This document shows positions 45,457 through 56,555 of a stretch of 64,000 nt of DNA, piece by piece. A program made the position numbers and the translations under genes. This stretch comes from Metaphire vulgaris (taxonomy: Eukaryota > Annelida > Clitellata > Crassiclitellata > Megascolecidae): NCBI GenBank assembly GCA_018105865.1, contig CM030852.1, positions 8,568,034-8,632,033 of the forward strand, written 5' to 3'. The notes below the pieces were generated by a model. It did no database searches, was not told the origin of the DNA, and saw only the letters and a list, made by a program, of their open reading frames with translations. The first letter of the stretch is position 1. Each line of letters starts with the position of its first letter.

Positions 45457-45595
45457 TAATGTCACGAAAGCCAATTGTATTGTATCATTTCGGAGGAATC
45501 TAAAGACGTACTTGCTCAATAAATCATACAGGTGACATTTGTTAAATCGCCCTAGACTTTGGCCTCGGTCATGTGCACGGCGTTACATAAGTTGT

Positions 45596-45596
45596 C

Positions 45597-45654
<58 letters not shown>
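45596..45654 (+). repeat. (TAA)n LINE tail
   Basis: TAA units at the end of the CR1-like LINE; the TIR element at 45655 inserted at its right edge, and TAATAATAA continues at 47462. Confidence 0.9.
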
Positions 45655-45658
<4 letters not shown>

Positions 45659-47461
45659 GGTCTACGTCAATTTTGCTGACTTGAAGACAACATGTGATCT
45701 TTATGTATTTTGGTGTGCTGAATCCAAAAATCACAGCCATTTTCTCCTATCACGTCCAGTTTTTCCGCAAAACGCTGTTTACTGATTTACTGTTTACTGT
45801 AATAATGTAGCATTATGTATTATAATTCTTTAGCTATATTGAATATGCAAAAAGATAAGGATGTGCAAAAAGATATGCTTAATATGCAGTGGGCATAACT
45901 ATTTAATAATACAACAGTTTAATAGGCAGTTTTAAACTGCAGACGTCAGCAATTTATGGATATAGGCCTATATGTAAGAAGCGTGAAACCGACGGCAGCA
46001 TTCAGTCGGCTTACAAGTCGCAGCAAATTTAACTCTTCTAAATAGCTTTCTGTGGAATATGTCACCCAGCACTCGAACACTTCGTGAGCAGTGCAGGAAT
46101 GATCCTGACAAATTTTGCTACATTTGTGGTTGTTTTACAACACCTAAACAAAGGAGAGAGGTGTCTGATTTTGTGCATAAAGCTTAGCATGCATATTTCG
46201 CAGTTAAATTGGGTGACCAGGAAAACCTTGGGCACCACATAAAGTGTGCAGGACATGTGTTGAAAGACTCAGACAGTTCATAATGTGACTAAAGGTCAGA
46301 GAAAAAAGTCTTAACTTTGGAGTTCCAATGGTGTGGCGAGCCTCGAAACCATGCATGTTGATGACTGCTACTTCTGTTTGGTAAATATTTCAGGCATGTC
46401 CACAAAGACAAAATCTTCCATCCAGTATCCAAATCTCCCCTCTGATCTGAGACCAGTTGCTCACTGTGACAAAGTTCCTGTACCTATTTGCACTACTTTG
46501 GGAGTTTCTTACGAAGATGAATTTTGTCAGTCAACAGACACCGATTGCGAAGATTTCGTGGCCTTAGAAGTTGACGCTGGAATGCACCAAACATTCAACC
46601 AAGCTGAGTTGAATGACCTAATATGAGACCTAGATCTGCCGAAGTCGTCAGCAGAGTTACTGGGTTCAAGACTGAAGGAAAAGAATCTGTTCAGTGTTGG
46701 CTCCAGGAACCACGCTTATGTATCATGGCAGAGAGAATGAATCTTTTGAAATATTTCCTTATGGAGGAGGAGTTTGTATACTGCATCAACATCAAAGGAC
46801 TTATTGAATCAATGGGATGTTATAGTTGTAGACAAGATGCTTTTTACGACCTGATTACTTACTGACTTACTTGGCAACTTAAGAGTCGAGAATTATGACC
46901 TTTCAGTTCAAAAATTCGAAGATTGCTTTTCGAAGACTGGGAGCAAACATGAGTGTCAAGTTGCATTTCTTTCCTAGCTACCTGAACTTCAAATCTTGGA
47001 GCTATGAGTGAAGAACAAGGAGAATGCTTCCATCAAGACATCAAGACCATGGAACGTAGATATCAAGGCAGATGGAACTCAAACATTATGGCAGACTACT
47101 GCTGGTGTTTACAGCGTGACAACTGTGACCATAACTATACCGGAGCATCCAAAAAGAGAAGATTCCATTCTCAAAACTTAAATTTAAGCAACTAGCTATT
47201 GCTCTTATTGCTCTCTTAGTTAGAAGACAGACTCATTTTTGGGCTGAATAAAAAATATTACGTGTTATCGGTTCTTCAGAATTTCCTATTTTCCCTAATG
47301 TTTGACTTTAACGCCTTTAATTAAGCATTCCTCATTTGCGAAAAAATTTGACGTATTGCATAATTTTTGACTTCATATCTGGAATCAGCACCTCTCAATT
47401 GGGTAAAATCAGCAAAAATACCTAGGTCAGCAGAAATTTTTTTTTAAAATGTAGACCAGTG
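45655..47461 (+). mobile_element. TIR element carrying MADYCW-family protein
   Basis: Ends CACTGGTCTAC at 45655-45665 and exact inverse at 47451-47461; inside them tgctgac and gctga(t/a)tcca words are again inverted. Both flanks read TAATAATAA, so the duplication (3 or more bases) cannot be sized. CACTG ends are known from CACTA/Chapaev-type DNA transposons, but the encoded protein does not look like either to me. The unit is 1.81 kb. Confidence 0.82.
46061..47195 (+). pseudogene. MADYCW-family protein, frameshifted
   Basis: N-terminal block: RTLREQCRNDPDKFCYICGC then FTTPKQRREVSDFVHKA, a stop, HAYFAVKLGDQENLGHHIKC (46070-46240). The C-x2-C, H and C residues suggest a zinc-binding head. Then FGVPMVWR, a frameshift, DDCYFCLVNISGMSTKTKSS and PNLPSDLRPVAHCDKVPVPI (46318-46500). 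A middle block has DLDLPKSSAELLGSRLKEKN. The C-terminal block at 47004 reads MSEEQGECFHQDIKTMERRY, QGRWNSNIMADYCWCLQRDN and ends KKRRF. I recall this as an uncharacterised high-copy invertebrate protein; the usual central 250 residues are deleted here. Non-functional. Confidence 0.8.
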
Positions 47462-48892
47462 TAATAATAAAAGAGACGGATTTTGAAGTTTATCTTCTCC
47501 TTAATTAAATGGGAAGTCCCTGGAGACTCTTACGAACTAGGGTTATGTTCCCTTTTATCTGACTGCTAGAACCGACATAATTTTAGGGCAGTGGCTTAAG
47601 GGGCACAGGAATACCTAGGTCGGACTGCTCAGTGGGCCTAGGGGCTCTCACTACTCACCCACCGTCTCATTTTCGCAACAATACCTCTTTTTCTTTTGCC
47701 GTTTCGTACCGTATACTTAGACTCAATTAATCGAGTGCACATTAAAGTCTATCTCATACAAGATCACCAAGTCAGTAGCAAGCAATTTCCTAATTATTTG
47801 GTCAGTATCGTCTTACCCAACCAGTTGTTCTTTACGAGTGAAAAGAGACCAGAAAACACACCGATCGAAAAGAAAAGCAAGATGATGGCTAAATCCTAGT
47901 CTTCCTATACGCAAAGAGAACTCATGGAATGCTTCTGTGAGTATGAAATTCTTGGGAATTATATTGAAATTGGAAAAATGTAATAGTTTTTTATATAGCG
48001 CCAGATGACTGACTAACTATCATTTGATAGTGATTCAAGGTAGGGCAGAAATAGAATGGGACTCAGAGAAGTCAGTACTGCCGCTGCCGAGCGCTTGCAT
48101 ATAGACAGACAGACAGACAGACATTCTGGAACAGTGATGGTGAATCACCAGATGGTGAGCTGAGGAAAAATCAGACCTAAGTACTGGAATGTCGACGGAC
48201 ACAAACATTGGCACTGACAAACAGAAGGTGTGACTTTGAGATATAATAGGAAACCAGGAGATAATGAGGGGCAGTTGGAATCGGTATCAGTCTGAAGTTA
48301 GTAGTCAGAGTAGTCAGTAGTTGTTAACCGATTTTCAGTCACTGATGCACCTTGAACATTGAAGCGATTGAAATAATGTAGTCAATAACTATGTTACGTT
48401 AAGACTTTAAGACTTTGTATTCAACTACAGTTTGTCTAGTTCACCCATTAAATATTGCATGTATAAAACATCGCCAGGCGAGTCGCTCTGACCTTTTGTA
48501 AGGAGAGATATTGTACAAATAATCCTCCCTCTTACACTTCTACAGTGTATATGTACAAAGTTTCTTGGAACAGATAATATTCGATTTTTAATTATTTGAT
48601 GCCAGCTTTATATTTACTGATTCTTTACCAGAATTTTGATTTGGAATTGCTTCGACCATTGGACGGGTGTACTTAAGACAATAGGCTTCATCGCCACGAT
48701 ACATCGACAGCACTTTTTTCTGAAAGGAAAATGGCAACAAGTATCTGTCAAATTATTACACTGTGAAGAAGAACAAAGAAACTTCCACAACTCAGTTATG
48801 ATCAGAAGCTATGAATAATGCGCGAAAATAATATTGAGGAAATTTATGGTGGCGTTAGGGGTGACTGGTGATGCATCCCTCCACCCAGTGGC
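47462..48892. other. Intronic, no gene seen
   Basis: 47470-47545 repeats 43962-44030 (gattttgaagtNtaNtctct, cctggagactcttacgaact). A (CAGA)n run lies at 48102-48122. Nothing else is supported. Confidence 0.5.
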
Positions 48893-49240
48893 GGTTCCAG
48901 GAATTATTGGTGGGGGATGAAAACAAATTATGACAAGTTGGTGGGGGATATGGAAAAAGAGAAGGAGAAGAAAAAAGTAAATAAAAAGGGTTATTCGCGG
49001 TCATTTTCCCTTAAAATTTAAAAGAAATGTTCCATTATTTCCCAAAAATAGGTTGACAAGCAAAAAGGTCATTCGTAGTATTTTAAAAAAAATTAAATTT
49101 TAAGAAACCTCCAGAAAACTGGGTTGACAAACAAAAAAGGTTATTCGCAGTACTTTGTTTGCTAAATTTCTCTAGATTTCATAAACTTTAGCGAAAGACC
49201 GAAAGATATGTTAACAAGCAAAAACAAACCACGGTGGAGG
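48893..49240. mobile_element. Probable hAT MITE remnant, one end only
   Basis: The left end CAGTGGCGGTTCCAGG is of the CAGTGGCG type. Inside, two inverse copies of the shared motif occur: tgacaagcaaaaaggtcatt (49053) and tgacaaacaaaaaaggttat (49124). No right TIR was found before the GAY repeat. Confidence 0.6.
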
Positions 49241-49249
49241 ATGCATCCC

Positions 49250-50275
49250 CAGGAGGACGACGACGATGACGATGATGACGATTGCGACAATGACGATGAT
49301 GATGAGGATAATCGGGATGACGACGACGATGATGATTATGATGATGAGGACGACGATAACGATGACGATGATGACTATGACGGCGACGATCATGATGATG
49401 ATGACGGCGATGACGTTGATGACGACGACGACGATGAGTATAATGATGATGATTATAGTGTGGTGGTGGTGGTTGTGATGATGATGATGATGATGATAAT
49501 GATGATGAGAACAACGATGACGTCGATGACGCTGGCGATGACGATTGTGACGGTAATGATGATGATGATGATGACGACGACGACGATGATCATAATTATG
49601 ATTATGATAATGATGGTGATGAGGACGACGACGATGGTGGAGGTGGTGGTGGTGATGATTGTGGTGATGATGCCGACGATGAGAAAGAGGGAGGAGAAGG
49701 ACGACGATGACGACTACGACGAGGATGATGATTATGATAGTGGTGGTGATGGCGATGGGTGGGTGGGTGGTGGTGATGATGATGATACTATTGATGACGG
49801 CGACGATGATGATGACGACTACGACGATGAGAATGATGTTGGTGATGGTGATGATAGTGGTGGTGGTGATTATGATGAGGACGACGACGATGACGATGAT
49901 AATGGTGATGGTGTGATGAAGCCGATGATGATTATAAGGAGGATGACGATGATGATGGTGACGACGACGATGACAATGACAATTGAGGACAATGACGATG
50001 AGGACAATGACGATGAGGACAATGACGATGAGGAATATGATGATTCGGATGATACGGACGACCACGACGACGATGAAGATGATGATTATGATGATGAGGA
50101 GGACGACCTCGACGATGATGACGATGACGATGATGGTGGTTGTGTTGGCGATGATGATGCCGACGATGATGATGATGATGAGGAGGAGGAGAACGATGAT
50201 GATGACGACGACGATGACGACGACGATGATGATGATAATGATGATGATGATAAATGTGATGGTGATAAGAGGTAA
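49250..50275 (+). repeat. Degenerate GAY (GAT/GAC) repeat tract
   Basis: About one kilobase of GAT, GAC and GGT triplets without a regular higher unit. It opens a 355-codon Asp-rich frame and matching His/Arg- or Ile/Val-rich frames on the other strand; all are composition artefacts with no conserved domain. Confidence 0.9.
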
Positions 50276-50280
50276 AGGTA

Positions 50281-50548
50281 AGTAAAGCTAGACCCCATAC
50301 TCGAGTCCGAGCGTTGGGTTTCGGTGCTTATCTTTGGTCTAGGCACTCAGCGACGTTGGTGCTATGAATCATTGATAGGTTACAATTACTTTTTCCCAGA
50401 CCCACTTTTTACCTCGCAGCCGCTGCTCCTCAGTTTACCACCGCTTCTAGCGAGTAAAGCTGAGCCGACCTTAGGGCTCTTGCGGAAATCGAATCCGCGA
50501 TCTTCTGCTACATCGTATACAGTGTTGTTACCACTCTACTAACGTCCT
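50281..50548 (-). mobile_element. tRNA-derived SINE, minus strand
   Basis: Inverse of the 63225-63500 unit: gggctcttgcggaaatcgaa (B box, one change), gttgttaccactctactaac (A box), and the body with cagccgctgctcctcagttt. Diverged. Lies at the right edge of the GAY tract, whose GATGATGATAA continues after it. Confidence 0.75.
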
Positions 50549-50633
50549 GATGATGATAAAGAATGCATAAATGTAATGGCAATAATGATGGCCATGACTA
50601 TTGTAGTATTCAAAACATAAAAATTTACTGTAC

Positions 50634-50854
50634 TTCAGATTCTTCAATCTTCGGCTGCTCAAACGTCGACTGTGATCGACCTTCCTGCATACGTTTGATA
50701 ATTCTTACGAACAAGGCTTTTGCAGCATTTTTGGAGTCTTTTTTTTCTTCAATTTCTTTTACGTGAGTTGCAAATGTTTTGTCATTCTTTTGCATTTCAC
50801 TTTCTATAATGCGATCGACGGGGCCATTTATCTTACCGACGATCAACAGAGCAT
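50634..50854 (-). CDS. TRPM-like gene exon 2
   Basis: 221 bases from acceptor TTTCTTCCAG to donor GTACAG (50633-50628). Two leading bases complete Asp with the upstream exon, giving LPQ-D-ALLIVGKINGPVDRI; 73 codons follow and end in phase 0 at IEESE. The LLIVGKINGPVDRII stretch, after W---GPSLVFSL in the previous exon, fits the Rossmann-like SLOG/LSDAT N-terminal domain of TRPM proteins, though weakly. If the donor is not used, the frame stops at 50625 after SEVQ, so a short isoform or a terminal exon is the alternative. Confidence 0.65.
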
Positions 50855-51423
50855 CTGGAAGAAATATGCAATTTCATGCAAATAATAACGGAAACGGCAT
50901 TGGACAATGGACAAATGGACTGCCTGACGCGACGCAACGGCAACTTTATACTTAGAGGTATGCAAGACTATGCAAGCTCTTTGCTGATATTACAAACTGG
51001 CTCAGTTCATTGGCATCTACTGTATATGCTTCATTAATACATGTTTTAGCGTTAGACATACATTACAGTGTAACTCTCAAATGATCTGAAATATTGTGTA
51101 GTTTAAATTTCTTACAAGGCAATGAGAGAAATAAATTCTATCAGTCTACTATTTCTGTTTAAAATCATTTCAAATTATGTGATCAATACATTTGGAGCCA
51201 AAATTTTGTCAATTCAAGTGTGATAATCGCCGTTTGATCAATGGTTTAGACCGCTGTAGGCCTATATTCAATTGCCAAATTAATGCAAATAACGATATTG
51301 TACTGTAATGCAATCAACTAATTCCTATAGCGCTCATGTAGTTCGAGATAAATCTCCACTTATAGCATTCATTTGGTGAAAGCATCGGTTTTTTCAACAA
51401 TGAGATTACAAATTGTTGGCATA

Positions 51424-51868
51424 AGGGATCGTCCATAAATGACATCACGCACTTACGGGGGTTCAAACATTTGTGACGATGTGCGACGACGGGGGAGGGC
51501 TTTTTTCCAGAAATGTGACGCCACATAATACTAAATATTGTTAGTAATATCGCGATGCTAAGTCGCCTCAAAGTTGAACGTATATTTTACAGTTATAATT
51601 CATTTTTAAAAACAAATTTGAAAAAGTTTCTGAATTTCGCTTCAACTATGATACTTATAATGAGTCTTTTCAAACGAATTTATTGCAATACCCGCTTTAT
51701 TCAAGAAATAAGTGAATTGAAACATTAATTTTGACACTATTGGATGAGGGAGGTTAACGCTTTGTGACGTCATTTTTTAGGATGTCTGACTTTTTGTGAC
51801 GACTTGTGACGAGGAGTAGGGGGTAAAAAATCTGCCAAAATCGCGTGACGTCATTTATGGACGACCCC
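51424..51868. mobile_element. MITE with GTCCATAAATGACGTCA-type ends
   Basis: The left AGGGATCGTCCATAAATGAC and inverse right gtcatttatggacgacccc, flanked by TA on both sides, suggest a Tc1/mariner-type target. The interior (ggttcaaacatttgtgacga, gactttttgtgacgacttgt) matches 30894-31345. A further right-end scrap is at 53358-53395. Confidence 0.82.
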
Positions 51869-51887
51869 TAAGACAGAAAGACAACAA

Positions 51888-52135
51888 GGATACGTAAACC
51901 GAATCAACTGTTGCACAACGGAGAACGTTTATTCTCGCGAGGAAACCCTCTCCTCTGGAATTCGCTACCGGTCACAGTGTCGACGGCCACCTCATTAGAG
52001 GACTTTGCGATCAAATTAAAGACTTATTTATTCAACATCTCGTTTCCACGTTTCTTGTAAAGAGCTCTTGACTTTGGTCCTTGCTATGCTACGGCGCTAT
52101 ATAAATTGTCATGAACAATAACAATAACAACGATT
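51888..52135 (+). mobile_element. CR1-like LINE 3' end
   Basis: NGERLFSRGNPLLWNSLP-type, TSLEDFAIKLKTYLFNIS and FPRFL then the stop, followed by ttgctatgctacggcgctat, ataaattgtcatgaacaata. Close relative of 62980-63195, with only the last 70 codons kept. Confidence 0.85.
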
Positions 52136-52559
52136 CTTTGAACATTAAAACAAAACGTGAAGATATAAGTCGAAACAGCATAGGCCTACGAGTATGAAAG
52201 GCATTGTTTTTTGTCAAAGAAAATATAACTGGACGAATTTAAGGCACGTCGGAGTAAATGTTGTAAGCTTTGAAGAAGGAGTTATTGGCAGTTAGAGATT
52301 GTCTTTGAGCATTTAGTACTACACTGTGAGTGAAAATTTCGGTTTGATGCCCGATTTTTGATTTGAGGGGAATTTGCGTAATTTGTCTTGTACAAATTAT
52401 ACAACCCAGAACTCTCCTATCCACTGTCCATAAAAACCTAGCAACAGCTATTACGTCACGCAGGAAGTTAACACTAAATCACAAATATCAGGAAATCACT
52501 AGATTTGTACACCTGGGCCCCGTAGGCACCTGACAGGATGATTAAGTTACTGGCAAGTC

Positions 52560-52970
52560 TGAGCCCAACATAACCATGAGGAAGGGATATTTTTACACCT
52601 CTGACACGCTCCCCAACACCCCCACAATTTGAGCTCGACAGCCCCAAAAATTTGGTAATGTGACAATGGCATGTAGACAAAATGCATACTAATTAGCCCT
52701 GAACACCCCCAAATGGAGAAGTACGCACCAACTTTTATCCTCGAGGATGACTTTTTTGCTTGTCAGACATTTTGAGACGTGATAAGGTTTTTTTACTTGT
52801 CAGCCTTTTCGGTAGAAACTTCCAAATTCCGACATCCCAGATTTTCCCGACACCCCCCCACAAATTCACAATCCTACACTCCTAGAAATAACCACACACC
52901 CCAGATTTTCACAAATTCACAATTCTAGAAAGAACCCTACCTTGCCACGAGGACACCCAGCAAAATTTAT
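52560..52970. repeat. C-rich non-autonomous element remnant
   Basis: Shares ccccaacacccccacaattt and aaatttggtaatgtgacaat with 3747-3835. Also holds gatgacttttttgcttgtca (52746) and gataaggtttttttacttgt (52780), two copies of the motif common to several hAT MITEs. Ends not defined. Confidence 0.55.
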
Positions 52971-53357
52971 TTTAAAACGGTCTGCGATATCCATTATATT
53001 CACCTAGATTACTTGAAAGTGAAACATAATGTGACGCAGCGTCACGATGTAATAACTAGCTAGCCTGAAGACGTCCGCCATAATACAACGCAAGAACGAC
53101 GGATGAACTTGCGTACGGTAATAGCCTGGACAGAAGCGCTGTCACGACCGCATAAATTTCACAAACATTAATGTGGCAGCTACTGTGGCATCAGTCAAAA
53201 TGTTTTCTATGTGGTGCTTTGGCGAGACTAAATTAATTTCGGCTGCTGTAAGATACGAACATGTTAAGAATGAGCATATAGTGAAAGGTGTCCTACTATC
53301 GACTGCGGACATTGAAATTGAACGAGAAACTGTAGAATACATAAATAGAAAACCTGC

Positions 53358-53460
53358 GTGACGTAATTTATGGACGACGCTTTAAGGTGGTCCGAGATTT
53401 GTGATATACTTTAAGGGGGAGAGTCCGAGCTTTGTGACAGGTTGTGACAGAGTGATCAAA
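53358..53460. repeat. MITE end fragment
   Basis: gcgtgacgtaatttatggac followed by gacgc corresponds to the right end of the 51424-51868 family. Confidence 0.5.
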
Positions 53461-53529
53461 CATGGCTTAAACTGCTGTTGACGTCCAGTAAGAATAACAA
53501 GCCCGCAAGTACGAAAATTAAATCCAATT

Positions 53530-53870
53530 ATGGTATGGTACTTGACAACTTCTATAGCGCCGTAGCATGGCGAAGTTCAAAGTCAAAGGCGCTGTCAACA
53601 GCGCTGCAAATCAACATGGAACGGAAGATGTTGGTCTTGAGGGAAAATCCGCTCAGATGGCACGAAAGAGGTCGCTGCCGTGTCGAAATCATGCAGTGAG
53701 CCCTTCTGAAGGCAGTCTTCCGCAAGAAGACGTTCCATCGAAGAGTCAGCGAAAACGCATAAAGGATGTTGAAGGATCGCATGGATGCTGAGAAAAATTC
53801 TCCGCGTGGAGAAAATCAGGCGGCGAATCCTTGAGGGCGGTCATCTGCGAGACAGTAATCTATCGCCGAA
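53530..53870 (-). mobile_element. Partial LINE-tailed retroelement, minus strand
   Basis: acaacttctatagcgccgta, agtcaaaggcgctgtcaaca and the body words cttccgcaagaaga and gagggcggtcatctgcgaga correspond to the 3' half of the 7300-8106 and 32305-33000 family, which is diverged here. Confidence 0.65.
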
Positions 53871-54251
53871 CTTGGGAATTGACTGAGGTAATAGCTTCTT
53901 TAGACTTTTCTTTTAATTAGCCCTTCATCAGATGGCGAACATCCCCGATTGGCAGATGGCCATGGCGATATGACTTATCGCCCTCAAGACGCTTCGCCTC
54001 CAAAAGAAATTGGGGCGCAATCGGCCGATGCTTCTATGATTATGAAGTGACGCTATTGAGTTGACGACTGGATTGGACAATTCACCCTCTATCTATCCAA
54101 AAAGACACGCAAGACCAAAAGCAAGAGCGAACGTGATATATTAACAAAGATTTTCAATAAATTCAGAAAGAGGGGATTTTGAAGCAAAGATAATGTTAAT
54201 AGCATTATTGAATCAATCGATGATTTTGCGACGGATCATATAAGCTAATAC

Positions 54252-54438
54252 CTTGTGGTAGAATTCCGACAATTGTCTTGCACAGTTCTTCGCAGCGTGA
54301 CTTCAAAGTATCCTGGGTTCCATTTCCGTTCTGCTTGCCCGCGTTTAATGTCATATGATTATCAATATTAACAAGTGAGAATACCAATGAAGGACCCACC
54401 GCTCCCCACCATTGTTTCACCGTTTTTTTCAAATCCAT
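54252..54438 (-). CDS. TRPM-like gene exon 1 of the joined set
   Basis: 187 bases from acceptor CCAATTGCAG to donor GTATTA (weak). Open in phase 0 for 62 codons plus G: MDLKKTVKQWWGAVGPSLVF, SLVNIDNHMTLNAG, LKSRCEELCKTIVGILPQ. W--------P-LV-SL followed by a helix with LK-RC--L is the pattern of the first half of the TRPM N-terminal SLOG domain. The ATG at its start directly follows the acceptor and need not be the true start. No upstream exon was found to 64000. Confidence 0.65.
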
Positions 54439-54681
54439 CTGCAATTGGATGAAATTCAACAAATTAAGTAGAATAAAACAGTTTCAATTTAAAATTATTA
54501 TTATGCATATAATTTTCCAAAGTCTGTCGGTTTGTTCGGCTTTAACCGAATAATTTGGAATATAGGGTTGCTATAGGTAACGTAAACTTTCAAAAAGGGC
54601 GGATCTTAAGGGTCACCATCAGCACCGCCGTTATAAACGCGACGTTATTTTAATTGATGCTTGCCGAACGTTGCTCTATAT

Positions 54682-55868
54682 CAGGGGTGCACAACCTTTT
54701 AAGAACGAAGGGCCACATTTTTCGGTCCCAAGACTCCGCGGGCCACATGCGCTTTTTATAATGCAGAAGTGGTACGTTGACAGTAACCGTTAATAGCAAT
54801 ATTTAATATAAAAATGTAAAAGTTTTTCCCGACCCGAGCCTCACGGGCTTCATAGGGCGGCGCTGATCTCCGTTGCTATATAGTCCTCATCCAGGCGTGC
54901 AATACCACGGATACGCGTAGCGTACCTGTTTGACTTATCGCAGGGATTTTTGCCACGGCTCCTCATTTTGCCACCACGAAAAAGGCTGAGTCGACCTTTA
55001 GGGCTCCTGCGGGACTCGAACCGCGACCTCCTGCCCCATCACCCAAAGTAGTTACCACTCCGCTAAAATCCCGCACCAGTATTTAATATGGTTATGGATA
55101 AAATTGAATTCGACAGGGCTAATGAAATTAATAGAATTTCTGATGAATACAGTTAATCCAGTAGGAACAAATGAAATTGAAATGATTAGTACTGTAATTT
55201 AAATGTCGAATTAAAGGTTAAGGCATTGTTAATCAAAAAATAATACGAACATGCTCAATTATTAATTCATAAAATTTAAAAAACAAAGGTCAATTGCCTT
55301 TTTTATACTCAATGGAGTTGTTGAGACTGAACGTCTTTAACAATCCTATTCATATTTTGTGGCCGTTCACTTGTTGCAACTTTCAAAACCGAGCACTCAA
55401 TCTGAACCTTAGAACATTTTTGTTCAATTTAATTACAGAAAATGTTTGTTCGCACAAGTAAGTGCATCCAAATAGTCGCGAAGGCTTTAATATTAGCGCT
55501 ACAGAAGAAGTCATTCGTTTTAAGGGTCTAAGTCGCCCTCTCAATTCAAGTTATTTATAGAAGAGACTGGAGCTTCTTACCATGTCATACCATAGTGCAC
55601 AGATGTGAGAGAGCAGAGGACGAATTTTAGAATGTTTTGTTGAACTGATAGCAGAAATTCGCGAATTTCTTAACAGCAAGGCCACAATAATAATAAATAA
55701 TAATAACAAGGTTTAAAGTGTAGCGCTAATATGAAAGCAAGGAAACCTTCGGGGCCACTTTAAAGCCTTCGAGGCCACTTTCCATTGAAATCCTGGAAAC
55801 GTCCGCGGGCCACAAAAAATCGCCGGCGGGCCACCAGTGGCCCGCGGGCCACGGGTTGTGCACCCCTG
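54682..55868. mobile_element. hAT-type element with GCGGGCCAC ends
   Basis: TIR CAGGGGTGCACAACC and its inverse. The target duplication is CTCTATAT at 54674-54681 and 55869-55876, perfect. The right end has ggcgggccaccagtggcccg. A SINE (54810-55079) is nested inside. The rest is non-coding. Confidence 0.96.
54810..55079 (-). mobile_element. tRNA-derived SINE, minus, with 10-base duplication
   Basis: The duplication tatttaatat is at 54800-54809 and 55080-55089. It contains inverse B box ggactcgaacc and A box gttaccactccgcta, and the body matches 63225-63500 (cgcgtagcgtacctgtttga, gacttatcgcagggattttt). Best evidence that this SINE family moved by target-primed insertion. Confidence 0.93.
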
Positions 55869-55919
55869 CTCTATATATCTTATAGCTAATAGAGGATAAT
55901 AGGCCTATAACATTCTAAC

Positions 55920-56240
55920 TTGGTTTGCGGGTATATTCCATCATTTTTCCAAGCATCCCTTCTTCGTCTCATTCCTTCTCCCTACCCTCTTCCTCTCTCC
56001 ATTTTCCACTCCTTCCTCTCTCTTTTCCGTACCCTCTCCCCTCACTCCTTTATCACATTCCACACAACCACACTCTCTTCTTCCCTTTCCATTCCCAACT
56101 ACGCCACACAAACCTAACCTCCCCTCCTTCCATTTCCAATTTCCAATCCGTTCTCCGCCGCTTTTCTCACCCCTCCCTTCCTCACCTCTTTTCTCTACCC
56201 ATTACTCTCTCATTCCTCTATATTCCTCTTTACTGAAGTG
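55920..56240 (+). repeat. Polypyrimidine low-complexity tract
   Basis: C/T-rich plus strand (ccttcctctctcc words). The open frames are Ser/Leu/Pro artefacts. Confidence 0.75.
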
Positions 56241-56555
56241 TAAAGTATTTTGGAATGTGACTATGTTGATTAAAGTGGGTGGGTCGCACTAATACAAATG
56301 GGTTTTGGTCACAGTCCATTTGATTTGAAAGTCGAGAACTCTGATGTCGAGGAATCGGAGTTTTAATAAATGGATTTTGCCTGCTTAAAGTGATAATTGC
56401 GAAAACATACAGTTTCATGATTTATTGGCCCAAGGCACGATTTAATAATTAACTAAATTTAGAACATCGGGCTTCAAAAGAAATTTTAATAGATAAGTGA
56501 AAGATTAATTAGTTTGGTTTTGAGTCATCTCTCGTATTCATTCATTCATTCATTC

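Larger units (their letters stand above)
44101..45630 (+). mobile_element. CR1-like LINE with two nested insertions
   Basis: The pieces read in order: VRAFVLSRIDYCNS-type and LPDIQLNRSQSVLNVSVRLI, HVAPPLRDKLHWLRIPERII (to 44360); CPDYIASLVSR-type and KTAKFGDRSASRGNPISWNS (44700-44896); then after the RTE-like insertion NVTKANCIVSFRRNLKTYLL and the tail ggcgttacataagttgtctt plus (AAT)n (45457-45654). The two breaks hold a minus-strand LINE (44361-44700) and an RTE-like LINE (44897-45456). Confidence 0.85.

Noticed and set aside
49208..50275. 355-codon Asp-rich open frame
   Set aside because: It is a direct translation of the GAT/GAC tract; the opposite strand and other frames are equally open, and there is no non-repetitive domain.
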